Positions 43,322 to 53,412 are shown, counted from the first letter of the stretch. The stretch: 64,000 nt of DNA from HGM04593 sp045591315 (GCA_045591315.1 JAZNSN010000026.1:69592-133591), one strand, 5' to 3'. The notes: generated by a model not told the origin, from the letters alone. Translations and numbers: made by a program.

Positions 43322-46300
43322 TTATTTTGCAATGAATTTCTTGCCGTTCTTTATGTAAATCCTTCCCTTTTCGGGGTAGAGTACCTTGCGTCCTTGCAGG
43401 TCATAGAGAGCATTGTCGCCATTGTTCTCTACAATTTCGGTAATGCAATCTATTGAAGTTGCATTCTCATAGTTCGCATCGAGATATTCGGTATTTCCAC
43501 GTTCAAGCGTGAACTTCTTTATAACCATACAGTTCATGCCGTCGAGGTTTACAAGAAGACCGAGCGATACTTCTGTCTCCTCTTTAAGGGTGAATCTTAC
43601 ACTGTTCGACATAGTATTCTCTTTGTCCTGCATGTTTGTGTATGCAAGCGCATTGGAAATATCTGCTGTGTTGGGCAGCCCTGCACCTTCATCGACAACA
43701 AGGTAGCTGTTTCCGCACTGCCCCTCCCACTTTTCATGGTAATCGGCAGTGAATTTGTAGCTGCCGGCTGGCAAGGTGATGGTCTGGTATGCCTTGTGGT
43801 CTGTGAGTGTTCCGAATCCGTCCCATCCCGATGTGAATGTCATGCAGTTGTTCTTGTTTCCATCGACATGCGCACCGGTTGTTACGTCACCCGAAACAGG
43901 TGCGTTTTCCAATATCCAGTACTTGATTGCGTAGAAACGCTTGGTTGTGCTGTTCGGGTTGATAATCCTGCCGTTGTCGATAATGAACGCTTGCTGGTAG
44001 TTCTTAAGGTAGGTGCTTGTAACATCACCGTCTGATGATACAGGCTCGGTGTTGAGGCAGAAAACACCTCTGGAGAGTCCCCATGCATCGCCGTCGGGGC
44101 CGAATCCGCTACGTACACCGTCATGCCCGTTTCCTGTACGGTCAATCACGTCGCCTCCAGACTGGTTGAAGTCGTAATAGAGCATGAGGTCGCTGTATGC
44201 GGCAGGGTTCTCTATCGGCGCGTTGCACACTGCCAGCAGGGCATCATCCTTAACAACACTGCTCCAGACACGGAACTCGTCAATCTGTCCGTTCATGTTT
44301 GCTCCATCGTAGCCGATAGCAATCGAGCTGAGAGATGGTATGTATGCATTGGTTGAAACGTAGCTTGTCGAGAAGTACTTGCCGTCGCGGTAGTAATCGA
44401 CAAAGCCGTTGTCGAGTATTGCTGCATAGTGGTGCCATTCGTTTGCAATCACATATCCGGGCTGGCTTTTGCCGGCATAGTTGTTTGCATAGAGTGACAT
44501 TATGCCCTGAGCATCGGTGTTGATGAGGAATGTAGCCTCGCTTTGTCCTATACCCAAACATCTCTCTGTGAGTTGTGTCGGGCGCATCCACCATTCAACC
44601 GTAAGCACGTTTCTTTGTCCTGTAGAGAAAGGTGCTGTTACCTTGGCATTTCCGCCGAAGCTCAGACCGTTCTTGCTGTCGGCATTGCACACTATTATTG
44701 CGCGCTCACGTGTTGTCGTTCCCGAACCGATTTCGTTCCGTACGTTAAGTGTTACATTATATACTCCGCATACTGCAGGTGTAAGGCTGCTGTGCTGGCC
44801 GTTGATGACATATGTCTTGGCCTCGTTCTCTACAACCCATTCCCATTCTGTCGGGTGGAACTTGGATACGTCCTTCAAGTAGGTCTTCTCTCCCTTGAGA
44901 ATGACGCCCGGAGTAATCTCGAATGCAGCGACAGGCTCCGATTCAAGCACTGTCACCTCAACAGTGTAAGTGACGCTGTGTCCGGTCAGAGTCGTGACTT
45001 TCAGAGTTACTGTCTGTTTGCCGGTATCGTTGAATACGGCACTGCCGTGAAGACCATAGACTTTTTCCTCCTCTGCACCGGTGATTGTCCATTCGTACAT
45101 CTGTCCGAATATGGGGTTATCTACAATGAACGATATCTTCTCGCCCATAATAATCGGGTCCTTGCTTACATGGAATGTAGCATCGGCCTCCTTTTCAGGA
45201 AGCACGTTTATTGTCACTTCACTGGTGACGCTGTTGCCGTTGCTGTCTTCTGCTACAAGCACCACCTTCTGCTCGCCAGCACTCTTGAATGTTACAGTAG
45301 GCTCAAGCACGGCGACATTGCTCATCCCGGCATCCTCAATGGTCCATTTGAGAACCGATGCGGCATCGCTGTATGTGGCCGACAGCTTTACCGGCATGCC
45401 GGCATATACATCACTGCTGACAGCATTGATGCTTGCTGTAAGTGTACTTGTCGGGTTAGTGAGTGAAACCGTGCTAGTTGTCGCCTCATAATTGTTGTTG
45501 AGTATTTCGGCATGGTTGCCGCTGATGTACTCGCGCATCATCTGTTTGCCGTCAACAGTTACAAGGTCGCCTTTGTAATATGCAATAAGGCCGTCAGGCT
45601 TTACGCAACCCGAATACTGGAATTTTCTTCCGTTGCGTACTTCGGCTATCGGGCGCGCTCTGTTCCATATACGTATCTCGTCGATGCAAGCATCAGTATA
45701 TGCGTTGTTGTAAGAACCGACATCGGCAGTAAAGACAAGATCTCCGAATCCGCCTATTCCGCTATACATATTTGATGTTATAGAGCCTCGGTTCTGTCCG
45801 TCAATGTATATTGTCATCTTGTTGCTTTGTACGGTAACTGCAACATGGCTCCATGTACCCACTCTCAGATAGCTGGATGTTGTCTTACGGTTATTGGTGT
45901 CCCAGCCGGCAGTGAAGCTGCCGTCAGCATCGGCGTGCATCATGAATGTGCCCCAACCCGGTCCTGCACTCTGGTTCCAAGATACAAGAGAGTTCGGCTT
46001 TATATAGAACTCAATAGTCGCATTCTCATATTTTGTGCTGAAGATGTCAGGGATTCTCAGTCCTGATTTCTTGAGATTGACAGAAACATTGTTTGTCTCA
46101 AAGGCAATAGGAGCGGCAATGTTCTGCTTCTGCGACTCGAATCCTCCTTCATAAAGTGCGCTTATGCTGAATATGCCGTCGATGTTTGTTGAAGCAATAT
46201 AATGGCTCAGTATGTTTGGCCCTACTTCTGCAATCTTTACATTGTTCTGGTAAATGATATACTTCTCTATCTTGTTTGTAGATGGCAGCGGTGCACTCCA

Positions 46301-47848
46301 TTTGAGCGTGTTTCCGCTGAATGAGACATTCTGCGGTGCATAGTAAGGCTCGCCATATACGACAACAGAAATGACAGTCTTGTTGCCGGCACTCTTTATC
46401 TCCACCTTGCCGTCAGGAAGCTCGAACGGGGTTTCCACACCGTTCTCGTCATACTCATAGTCCATTATCGCTGCGTTGTATATGTTTCCGCTGCCCTTGC
46501 CCCAGCTCTTGGTTTCTATGATGAAGAAATATTTCAGAGGCATGCTGCGCTCATATCCGGCAGTAAGGTCAGTGAGGTCATATCCGAACTCCATAGGCTC
46601 GGTGTGGAGCTTGCCGTCGGCCCAACGTCCTAGCATCGGTATCTCCGGAGCCGGGTTGGTGTTGCCGTAGTTTCCGTCACCGGCATACTTGAAGTGCTCG
46701 AATTCAATGCTCTTTTCGGGAGCTGTCGCATTTATGTCGGCCGAGACTCCTGCCGACAGCTTGATTTCGCTACGGCGTGAGTAGTCCATTTCAAGCTTTA
46801 TTGTGCGTAATGGGCGGTAATCCTTGCGTACCTTGTAAATCTCAGGTGTCCACCAGTTTTGGGCAAATGTACCGTCGCTGTTGAACGATGCGCCTCCGTA
46901 GGCGTAAGGGCAGTAGATGAAACCGCTGTTGCCCCACCATGTTCCCCAAGAGTTCACAAGAATCCATGCTCCTATCTCGTCCTTGCTTGCTTCTCCGGCG
47001 ACACCGTTGCCGTCAAGGTCGAACTCTATCCGGTCGTCGTAGCCTACAATGGTCATGGCATGGTCAACCTGTGTGCCCCATGCCTTGACATACTTCTTGC
47101 CTACGACACCTGCATTCCTGTTTACCGTAGTGCTGGGTATTGAACCATTGTAGTTGCCGTTGGAACTTGCAAGTCCTATACCGCAGATACCGCCGGCCTG
47201 GAAACTTGTGTCGCCGTTGTGGTTCCATAGCCAGTTCTTGACTGCCTCACGGCCCTCTTCTGTTCCAACGTTGACAGGGAAGTTAACAGGCTCAAGCATA
47301 CGGTTGTGCATGGCCTCGAACCATTTGTCATATCCCTGCATCCAACCGAAATCGTTGTCGGCGCAGTCCTGATAACCGAAAAGTGAAGAGTATGTCTGTC
47401 CGCCGTATGTCGCTGCCGAAGGCACGCCAATGCTTGTAACGAATTCGTTCTTGCCCGAACTTGTATTGGTGTGCAGCCAAACAAAGTGCGAAGGGTAGTA
47501 GTTGGTTGATATCTTTCCGCTGAGGTTGCGGTATGCGTTGAGCTCGTATGTGAACATGTAGCATATGCGCGATGCCGAACCGCATGAACCTCCGTCCTGG
47601 TTGAATACGGGCGGGAAGAATTTCAAATCGGCATTGTTGATATATGCCGGTCTCTGTTCTGCAGGAACAGCATCGGTACGTGCCGCGCTCTTCTGCATGG
47701 GGGTATGTTGCATGAGTGACCAGTCGGGGTTGGTCTTGTCGCTGTAATCGGGATACTTCTCCCTGTTTACGTCAGTCTGTGCATAAAGGCTCATCGGCAA
47801 AGCTATTGCCATAGCCAGCATGCTCCTTAGAATTGTTCTTGTTTTCAT
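43322..47848 (-). CDS. Large secreted papain-like (C1) peptidase with LamG and PKD domains
   Basis: About 1,508 residues. A signal peptide (about 1-24) precedes a papain-like domain with FNQDGGSCGSASR (nucleophile Cys about 89), VDHAMTIVGYDD (His) and ILVNSWGTWWGNSG (Asn). Then come an FnIII-like piece, a LamG/concanavalin-type domain (about 590-760), PKD-like repeats (about 800-1060; WTITGAEEEKVYG, WEWVVENEAKTYV), a second LamG (about 1070-1240) and a terminal beta domain. The final DLQGRKVLYPEKGRIYIKNG block resembles Bacteroidales surface-protein C-termini. It may degrade host or dietary protein while binding glycans (inference). A start three codons further upstream is possible. Confidence 0.88.
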   Translation of the reverse strand: MKTRTILRSMLAMAIALPMSLYAQTDVNREKYPDYSDKTNPDWSLMQHTPMQKSAARTDAVPAEQRPAYINNADLKFFPPVFNQDGGSCGSASRICYMFTYELNAYRNLSGKISTNYYPSHFVWLHTNTSSGKNEFVTSIGVPSAATYGGQTYSSLFGYQDCADNDFGWMQGYDKWFEAMHNRMLEPVNFPVNVGTEEGREAVKNWLWNHNGDTSFQAGGICGIGLASSNGNYNGSIPSTTVNRNAGVVGKKYVKAWGTQVDHAMTIVGYDDRIEFDLDGNGVAGEASKDEIGAWILVNSWGTWWGNSGFIYCPYAYGGASFNSDGTFAQNWWTPEIYKVRKDYRPLRTIKLEMDYSRRSEIKLSAGVSADINATAPEKSIEFEHFKYAGDGNYGNTNPAPEIPMLGRWADGKLHTEPMEFGYDLTDLTAGYERSMPLKYFFIIETKSWGKGSGNIYNAAIMDYEYDENGVETPFELPDGKVEIKSAGNKTVISVVVYGEPYYAPQNVSFSGNTLKWSAPLPSTNKIEKYIIYQNNVKIAEVGPNILSHYIASTNIDGIFSISALYEGGFESQKQNIAAPIAFETNNVSVNLKKSGLRIPDIFSTKYENATIEFYIKPNSLVSWNQSAGPGWGTFMMHADADGSFTAGWDTNNRKTTSSYLRVGTWSHVAVTVQSNKMTIYIDGQNRGSITSNMYSGIGGFGDLVFTADVGSYNNAYTDACIDEIRIWNRARPIAEVRNGRKFQYSGCVKPDGLIAYYKGDLVTVDGKQMMREYISGNHAEILNNNYEATTSTVSLTNPTSTLTASINAVSSDVYAGMPVKLSATYSDAASVLKWTIEDAGMSNVAVLEPTVTFKSAGEQKVVLVAEDSNGNSVTSEVTINVLPEKEADATFHVSKDPIIMGEKISFIVDNPIFGQMYEWTITGAEEEKVYGLHGSAVFNDTGKQTVTLKVTTLTGHSVTYTVEVTVLESEPVAAFEITPGVILKGEKTYLKDVSKFHPTEWEWVVENEAKTYVINGQHSSLTPAVCGVYNVTLNVRNEIGSGTTTRERAIIVCNADSKNGLSFGGNAKVTAPFSTGQRNVLTVEWWMRPTQLTERCLGIGQSEATFLINTDAQGIMSLYANNYAGKSQPGYVIANEWHHYAAILDNGFVDYYRDGKYFSTSYVSTNAYIPSLSSIAIGYDGANMNGQIDEFRVWSSVVKDDALLAVCNAPIENPAAYSDLMLYYDFNQSGGDVIDRTGNGHDGVRSGFGPDGDAWGLSRGVFCLNTEPVSSDGDVTSTYLKNYQQAFIIDNGRIINPNSTTKRFYAIKYWILENAPVSGDVTTGAHVDGNKNNCMTFTSGWDGFGTLTDHKAYQTITLPAGSYKFTADYHEKWEGQCGNSYLVVDEGAGLPNTADISNALAYTNMQDKENTMSNSVRFTLKEETEVSLGLLVNLDGMNCMVIKKFTLERGNTEYLDANYENATSIDCITEIVENNGDNALYDLQGRKVLYPEKGRIYIKNGKKFIAK

Positions 47849-47884
47849 AGGTGTCAATCTGTTGCAAGTTTTTTCTTAATTGAA

Positions 47885-49936
47885 TTATTTTACTATAATT
47901 TCATCGGTGAAGAGCCAGCCGCGCTGAGGACCGCACTCTGCGCGGTATCGTACATATCGTCCTTTCTCCTTGCCGTTCCAGCCATAGTTCTTGAACGAGA
48001 GGCCTTCGTCTCTCACTACATTGTGCACGATTGTTGCAATATCCCTGAACTCCGCGCTGTCGCTCGACAAAGATATTGTAACCTTTGCCGGCAACCATAC
48101 GTCCGGTATGCACATCTGCATGAAATCCGCCGAAACGGAGCTTATCTCTCTCTCTTCGCCCAGGTCAATGGTGGCATCAATACCGCCTTTTATGAATCCC
48201 TGCCACTTCTCGTCGAGGTATGTCCAGCCGCCATGTATTCCGTCAACGAGTGCCGTTTCACCGCCGGCATTGTAGCGGTCGTTGAACGGTGCGTTTGCGC
48301 TGTATGCTACGCTCTTTCCTTTAGCCAGGTGTTCCGACGGTGTAAGTGCCTCTTTGCGCTGGCCGAACTCCTTAGCAAGGTCAAACGCATTGTATCCGTT
48401 TGCCTTTAGCCACTCGACACTCTTTACGGCCCTCTGCCTGAACTCGCTGTAATCGCGTGCGGCAGGGTTGCTCCAGCCAATCTCGGCAATTGCTAGAATA
48501 CGCGGGTAAATCATGTACTCGACAAGCTCTTCAGTCGGGATGTACTCAACCCAAAGGTTGCCTTGTACTCCATATATAAGTTTTGCCTGCTCTTCCTTTA
48601 GACCGTCTGTAGGGTTGTACGAATATACCTTCTCCAGCGGCATGTATGGTCCGAAAGCCATTGGCTGCGTATGCGGAGCATCCTGATAGGAGTCGAGGTA
48701 GCAGTATCCGCCCGGAGTCATAATGGCCTTGTGTCCGCTCTCTGTAGCTGCAATTCCGCCTTCTGTTCCGCGCCATGACATTACAGTCGCGTTGGGTGCC
48801 AGTCCTCCGTCAAGAATCTCGTCCCAACCGATAATCAGCCGTCCCTTGCTGTTCACGAATTTCTCGATACGGTGTATAAGATAGCTCTGCAGCTCGTTTA
48901 CATCACTCAGGTTCTCCTCTTTCATGCGCTTTTGGCATAATGGGCAGTGTGGCCATGAAGCCTTGCCGGCCTCGTCCCCGCCAATGTGAATGTACTCCGA
49001 CGGGAAAAGCTCCATCACTTCGGTGAGCACGTTCTCAAGGAACTCGTATGTCTTTTCGTTGCCTATGCAGAAGTCGGCCTGCTTGTACGGTTCGTGGGTG
49101 CATGATAGTTCGGGATATGCAGTAAGAACCTCTTCGCTGTGTGCCGGCATCTCAATCTCCGGTATAATGGTGATATATCTCTCTGCGGCGTATGCGACAA
49201 TCTCGCGAATGTCGTCCTGGGTATAATATCCGCCGTATGCCCCCTCGCTTCCTTTCTCTACATACTCGCGGCTGCCGAACCACCAATCTTTCCATATTGC
49301 AGGCTTGCGCCATGCTGCAAAATCGGTCAGTCGGGGATATTTCTTTATCTCAATGCGCCAGCCGGCAGCATCGGTCAGGTGCAGATGCAAACGGTTCATC
49401 TTGAAACGTGCTATGGCATCAACCTGCTTCTTTATGAACTCCTTGCCGAAGAAGTGACGGCTCACGTCGAGCATCATTCCGCGATAGCCGAACTGCGGCT
49501 CATCGGTTATGCTGCATGCCGGAATCCTATTCCCGCCGTCGGCAAGCTGAAGCAAGGTCTGTGCTGCATAGAAAAGGCCGGCGCCCGATGTCGCCCTGGC
49601 CTTGATTCCCTTTTCGGTAACTTCGATGGCGTATCCTTCGGGTGATGATATGCCATCGACCTTTTCGCATATTTCCATTGCGATGCAGTCAGCATCAGCA
49701 GGTTTTTCTGTTGCAGAAAGCATATCTTCCCATGCTCCAAACAACTTTGTAATGGCATTCTTGTCGTCTTCCGGTGCCGAAATGCAGAGTACCGTTCCTT
49801 TGGTAACCGTGAAAAAACCGTTGCCATGCTGTATGCATTTCGGTGCAGGCAGCAGACTTCGTGTTGTGTTGTTCTGCTCATGCGCGCACGCACATATTAA
49901 TAAAAAGCCTACAAGTACCAAAAAGAGTTTTTTCAT
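47885..49936 (-). CDS. Beta-N-acetylhexosaminidase, GH20 lipoprotein
   Basis: A lipoprotein (lipobox LLICAC) of 683 residues. After a GH20b N-terminal domain comes the catalytic barrel: MMLDVSRHFFGKEFIKKQVD, NRLHLHLTDAAGWRIEIKKY, and the Asp-Glu pair in YIHIGGDEAGKASW (about 320). The C-terminal 150 residues look like an F5/8 type C carbohydrate-binding module (INDLGEERE-like region ATIDLGEEREISSVSADFMQ). It removes terminal GlcNAc or GalNAc from glycans at the cell surface or in the periplasm. It lies upstream of the papain-like gene on the same strand, which may form a host-glycoprotein utilisation pair. Confidence 0.94.
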   Translation of the reverse strand: MKKLFLVLVGFLLICACAHEQNNTTRSLLPAPKCIQHGNGFFTVTKGTVLCISAPEDDKNAITKLFGAWEDMLSATEKPADADCIAMEICEKVDGISSPEGYAIEVTEKGIKARATSGAGLFYAAQTLLQLADGGNRIPACSITDEPQFGYRGMMLDVSRHFFGKEFIKKQVDAIARFKMNRLHLHLTDAAGWRIEIKKYPRLTDFAAWRKPAIWKDWWFGSREYVEKGSEGAYGGYYTQDDIREIVAYAAERYITIIPEIEMPAHSEEVLTAYPELSCTHEPYKQADFCIGNEKTYEFLENVLTEVMELFPSEYIHIGGDEAGKASWPHCPLCQKRMKEENLSDVNELQSYLIHRIEKFVNSKGRLIIGWDEILDGGLAPNATVMSWRGTEGGIAATESGHKAIMTPGGYCYLDSYQDAPHTQPMAFGPYMPLEKVYSYNPTDGLKEEQAKLIYGVQGNLWVEYIPTEELVEYMIYPRILAIAEIGWSNPAARDYSEFRQRAVKSVEWLKANGYNAFDLAKEFGQRKEALTPSEHLAKGKSVAYSANAPFNDRYNAGGETALVDGIHGGWTYLDEKWQGFIKGGIDATIDLGEEREISSVSADFMQMCIPDVWLPAKVTISLSSDSAEFRDIATIVHNVVRDEGLSFKNYGWNGKEKGRYVRYRAECGPQRGWLFTDEIIVK

Positions 49937-50067
49937 GATTATTGGATATGTTTGATGCAGTTTAATCTCTAAAAAACATTTTCTTATGCGAATATATGAA
50001 TTTTTTAAGCCATGTTCTATAATTTATGTGAAAAGTTGGTTTTTGATGAAAAAAACATCCGGTTTCA

Positions 50068-50100
50068 TTTGGAAAGAAGTGAATTTGTGTTTTATATTTG
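50068..50100 (+). promoter_or_regulatory. Promoter of the ABC-GntR operon
   Basis: TTTG (50068-50071), 21 bases, TATATTTG (50093-50100), an excellent consensus match. The transcript would start near 50107, 19 bases before the ATG, so any GntR operator is likely to overlap the start site. Confidence 0.7.
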
Positions 50101-50125
50101 CGGTGTACTATTAAACTAATACACT

Positions 50126-50929
50126 ATGATAGAGATAAAAGGTTTGTCATTCGCTTATTCAGGCTACAAGGTTCTGGATAATATAACCACATCATTCGGG
50201 CCTGGAAGAATCTATGGTCTGCTTGGTGCGAACGGTGTGGGTAAGAGTACCATGTTCAAACTGTTGTGCGGTCTTCTCACGACAAAGCAGGGTACGATAG
50301 AGATAGACGGCTGTTCGCCTATAGGCCGTAAGCCGGGTTTCCTTTCAAAGATATTCTATGTTCCGGAGGATTTCGAAGGTCCCGACTTGAGTATAAGTCA
50401 TTATGCATCGGGTGTTGCACAGTTCTATCCTAACTATGATGCCGAGCTGTTCGCGCGTCTGCTTTCGGAGTTTGAGATAGATGCGGAACGCAAGTTTACC
50501 ACTCTTTCTCTCGGACAGCGCAAGAGAGCTATACTGGCACTTGCCTTGGCACTCAGGACCGAGTATCTTTTCCTTGACGAGCCCACCAACGGCCTTGATA
50601 TTCCGAGCAAGGCGGAATTCCGCAAGATGGTTGCTGCTGCAATGGACGAGAAACGCACGATAATAATCTCGACTCATCAGGTTCGGGATGTCGAGAACCT
50701 GCTCGACCATATAATGATTCTCGACAAGCGTGCAGTGCTTCTCGACAAGAGCGTCAGCGATATACAGAGCGAGTACCGTTTCGACATATCGGCTAATGTT
50801 CCTGAGGATGCCCTTTATGTAGAACCCGGTCTTGGCGGGTGCTGCTCTATAAGCAACAATACAAACGGAGAGGAGAGCAGAGTGAATATAGAACTGCTGT
50901 TCAATTACATAAATTCAAAAAAGAAGTAA
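50126..50929 (+). CDS. ABC transporter ATP-binding protein
   Basis: The 267-residue ATPase has Walker A LLGANGVGKSTMFKLL (about 33-48), signature TLSLGQRKRAILALAL, Walker B YLFLDEPTNGLD and the switch His in IISTHQVRDVENLL. It belongs to the DRA/CcmA-like class paired with small permeases. With the permease and a GntR regulator following, this is a YtrA-type regulated exporter or stress ABC system. The cargo is unknown. Confidence 0.93.
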   Translation: MIEIKGLSFAYSGYKVLDNITTSFGPGRIYGLLGANGVGKSTMFKLLCGLLTTKQGTIEIDGCSPIGRKPGFLSKIFYVPEDFEGPDLSISHYASGVAQFYPNYDAELFARLLSEFEIDAERKFTTLSLGQRKRAILALALALRTEYLFLDEPTNGLDIPSKAEFRKMVAAAMDEKRTIIISTHQVRDVENLLDHIMILDKRAVLLDKSVSDIQSEYRFDISANVPEDALYVEPGLGGCCSISNNTNGEESRVNIELLFNYINSKKK

Positions 50930-50931
50930 CA

Positions 50932-51684
50932 ATGAACGAGATATTTGATTTCAACCGTTTCGGCAAGCTCATTACATACGAGTGCGGCAGTTATGTCCCG
51001 CGTTTTACAAAGGTTCTTGTAACAATGGCATGCATTGTCTTTGCCACATGGATAACAACAGTGGTATTCGATAACGCTATCGGCTTCCTTGGAAGAAAGT
51101 CGCTGCTCGGTTTCCTTTTCGGCATTTCATGCTTTATCGGCCCTTTTGTGGCATACAAGTACATGAACGACCGAAAGAAGGGCTATGCCTATGCCATGTT
51201 GCCGGCAAGTACGCTTGAGAAATTCACTTCTATGCTTCTGATATGCATGTTTGTCTTGCCGATGATTTCATACGTGACATTGGTTGCATGTGACGCACTC
51301 CTGTATCTTGTCTCAATTTGCGGTGTGGGAGGCTTTATTGATATCGGTGTATATAACCCGCTTGTAATCGATTTCGATGGCTACAGTTTCAGCATTTCAA
51401 TCGCAGTCTCATTCATGGCCTCAATCTCGATGTCGATGATGTTCAATTCAATTTTCAGGAAATCGAAGATAATCAAGACAATACTGGTATATATGGCTGT
51501 ATCTTTCGTGTCAGTAATCCTCGTTTCTATTATAGCAATCAACTTAAGTCATGATATCTTGTACAGAATAAGTGATTTCATCTCCGATTTTGGTGTTGAA
51601 AAGCTTATGAACCTTTGCTACTTGCTGTTCATTGCAGTTTCTCTTTATGTGACTTATAGAAGAATTGAACGTGTAAACTATTGA
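50932..51684 (+). CDS. ABC transporter permease-like membrane protein
   Basis: The ATG at 50932 (2 bases after the ATPase stop) gives a 250-residue protein with six hydrophobic segments, among them VLVTMACIVFATWITTVVF, LLGFLFGISCFIGPFVAY, FVLPMISYVTLVACDALLYL and ILVYMAVSFVSVILVSIIAI. No soluble domain is present. Position and topology identify it as the membrane partner of the ATPase; sequence family is not otherwise recognised. Its stop lies 2 bases before the regulator ATG. Confidence 0.8.
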   Translation: MNEIFDFNRFGKLITYECGSYVPRFTKVLVTMACIVFATWITTVVFDNAIGFLGRKSLLGFLFGISCFIGPFVAYKYMNDRKKGYAYAMLPASTLEKFTSMLLICMFVLPMISYVTLVACDALLYLVSICGVGGFIDIGVYNPLVIDFDGYSFSISIAVSFMASISMSMMFNSIFRKSKIIKTILVYMAVSFVSVILVSIIAINLSHDILYRISDFISDFGVEKLMNLCYLLFIAVSLYVTYRRIERVNY

Positions 51685-51686
51685 TT

Positions 51687-52031
51687 ATGGAGTATAACGA
51701 ACATAAACCGATATACCTGCAGAATGTAGATCTTATGCAGGAGAAAATTGTGCGCGGCGAGTGGCCCGAAGAGGAACGTATCCCTTCGGTCCGTGAGATG
51801 GGCGCATCGGTGGGAGTCAATCCCAATACCATAGTGCGTTCCTATCAGTTGCTTGAGTCGCAGGATATAATCTACAACAAGCGCGGAATGGGCTACTACG
51901 TGAAAGGCGGTGCCGTTGCACGCGTTAAGGAGAATGTAAAGAGGGAGTTTATAGCCAATGAGCTTCCCCTGTTCAAGGTCAAGGCCGAGATGTTGGGAAT
52001 AGGCAAGGAAGAGCTAATAGACTTACTATAG
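51687..52031 (+). CDS. GntR family regulator, YtrA subfamily
   Basis: The 114-residue protein is a winged-helix DNA-binding domain (KPIYLQNVDLMQEKIVRGEW, RIPSVREMGASVGVNPNTIV, LLESQDIIYNKRGMGYYVKG) with a short helical tail and no effector domain. That is the YtrA subfamily layout, usually regulating the ABC genes it is encoded with. Regulation of its own operon is inferred. ATG 51687 is chosen over a TTG two codons upstream. Confidence 0.9.
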   Translation: MEYNEHKPIYLQNVDLMQEKIVRGEWPEEERIPSVREMGASVGVNPNTIVRSYQLLESQDIIYNKRGMGYYVKGGAVARVKENVKREFIANELPLFKVKAEMLGIGKEELIDLL

Positions 52032-52057
52032 GAAAATCAATTAAAACGTAGAATATT

Positions 52058-52882
52058 ATGAAGAACATTTTTGTATTTGGTGCCATTTGCTCATCTATTT
52101 TATTGTCAGCCTGTACCACTGTCGCGCCTGAGGCCGGAGAGGAAGGCGTAAAGGTGCATAAGCCATGGATTTTCGGTACCGGTGGTGTCGATATGAGCCC
52201 TGTTGAGACAGGTTTGGAATATACCTGGCTCTCTACCGATTATGTTATTGTGAACATGTTGCCTCAGGCCTATGACGAGGACCTCGACGATGCAACGTCC
52301 AACGATAACACTCTGCTCGATTTCAATACGCAGATACAGTTGCAGGTGAAGGACAATATGTCGCCGGTGCTTGTAAAGAACTATGGTGTCAACTGGTATA
52401 ACTCTGTAATAAAGGAGGTCTATCGCAATACCGTACGTGGCTACATATCAAAGTATGGCCCGTTCGACCTTATGAGTAACCGCGAGGTGCTCGATTCCAT
52501 AAATCTCTTTGTAAAGAATGACATGCAGAACTATATTACCTTGTTGAGCTCAAAACAGGGCGAGTTGCCGATTGACGTTGTAAATGTTGTTGTGGGCCGT
52601 GCCATACCGAATGAAAGGCAGAAGGCCGAGATGGATGCCACAGCTGCAGCAACGCAAGCAAAGCGCACCGAAGAGTCAAGACGCGATATGCTTGTGGCCC
52701 GTGAGGCAGCCGAGCGTCAGCGTGCTATTGCCGACAAAGCCTATCAGGAGGAGCTGGGGCTTACAACCGACCAGTTCATACAGTTGCGTGCATGGGAAAT
52801 CATAAAAGAGAAGAACGGTGCGAACATCGACGTGCTGTTCAATGCCGACGGTACAAGCAAGATGTGGAATGTGAGACGATAA
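52058..52882 (+). CDS. SPFH/Band 7 domain lipoprotein
   Basis: A 274-residue lipoprotein (lipobox ILLSAC) with a Band 7 domain: GGVDMSPVETGLEYTWLSTDY, then NTQIQLQVKD, YNSVIKEVYRNTVRGYISKY and VNVVVGRAIPNERQKAEMDA, followed by an Ala/Arg-rich coiled coil (about 195-240) and a short tail. SPFH proteins assemble into membrane-associated cages; here a lipid anchor replaces the usual N-terminal helix. It lies 26 bases after the GntR gene, so it may be part of the same stress operon. Confidence 0.85.
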   Translation: MKNIFVFGAICSSILLSACTTVAPEAGEEGVKVHKPWIFGTGGVDMSPVETGLEYTWLSTDYVIVNMLPQAYDEDLDDATSNDNTLLDFNTQIQLQVKDNMSPVLVKNYGVNWYNSVIKEVYRNTVRGYISKYGPFDLMSNREVLDSINLFVKNDMQNYITLLSSKQGELPIDVVNVVVGRAIPNERQKAEMDATAAATQAKRTEESRRDMLVAREAAERQRAIADKAYQEELGLTTDQFIQLRAWEIIKEKNGANIDVLFNADGTSKMWNVRR

Positions 52883-52896
52883 TAAAAAAGTAAACC

Positions 52897-53337
52897 ATGA
52901 AATACAGATATATTTTCTTGCTGTTTGCGCTGTTCTCTTTAGCATCGTGCACATCATGGTTCGTAGAGAGAACTCCCGAATACATTTTATGGAAAGTGCA
53001 CGGATTGAATGTAGAGAATACGGAGCATTGGGTATATGCTTTCGAGGAGCAGTGGTGCCCGAACGGTGACGGCACTTCAAAAATCAAGATGAAGGTTGCT
53101 CTTGCCGAAGAGCAGATTGAGCATCTGATTTCTACAGGAGCCAAACCCTTGCCTATTCCTGATGGTACGATAAGCGAACAGTCGTGGCTTGAGGGTGAAC
53201 TCGGTATAGATTTGGATAGTGTATCGGATGGGGTATATTTATACAAACCCGGAAATCCCGATTTGTCTTTCGAGTGCAGCTTCCTGTTGTATGATAAAGC
53301 AACAAGAATGCTGTACTACTATGTGAACATTATGTAA
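52897..53337 (+). CDS. Small lipoprotein of unknown function
   Basis: A 146-residue lipoprotein (lipobox FSLASC, Cys about 19) with no recognised domain. It has an aromatic-rich start (WFVERTPEYILWKVHGLNVE) and strands near the end (FECSFLLYDKATRMLYYYVN). It is 14 bases after the SPFH lipoprotein gene and probably co-transcribed with it, so it may act with that protein in the periplasm. The function is unknown. Confidence 0.6.
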   Translation: MKYRYIFLLFALFSLASCTSWFVERTPEYILWKVHGLNVENTEHWVYAFEEQWCPNGDGTSKIKMKVALAEEQIEHLISTGAKPLPIPDGTISEQSWLEGELGIDLDSVSDGVYLYKPGNPDLSFECSFLLYDKATRMLYYYVNIM

Positions 53338-53412
53338 GAACCTGCAACTTTGCAATATTAGATGTGTGTCCTAAGACGACGGATGCATTTATAACAATTA
53401 AAAACTACTACA

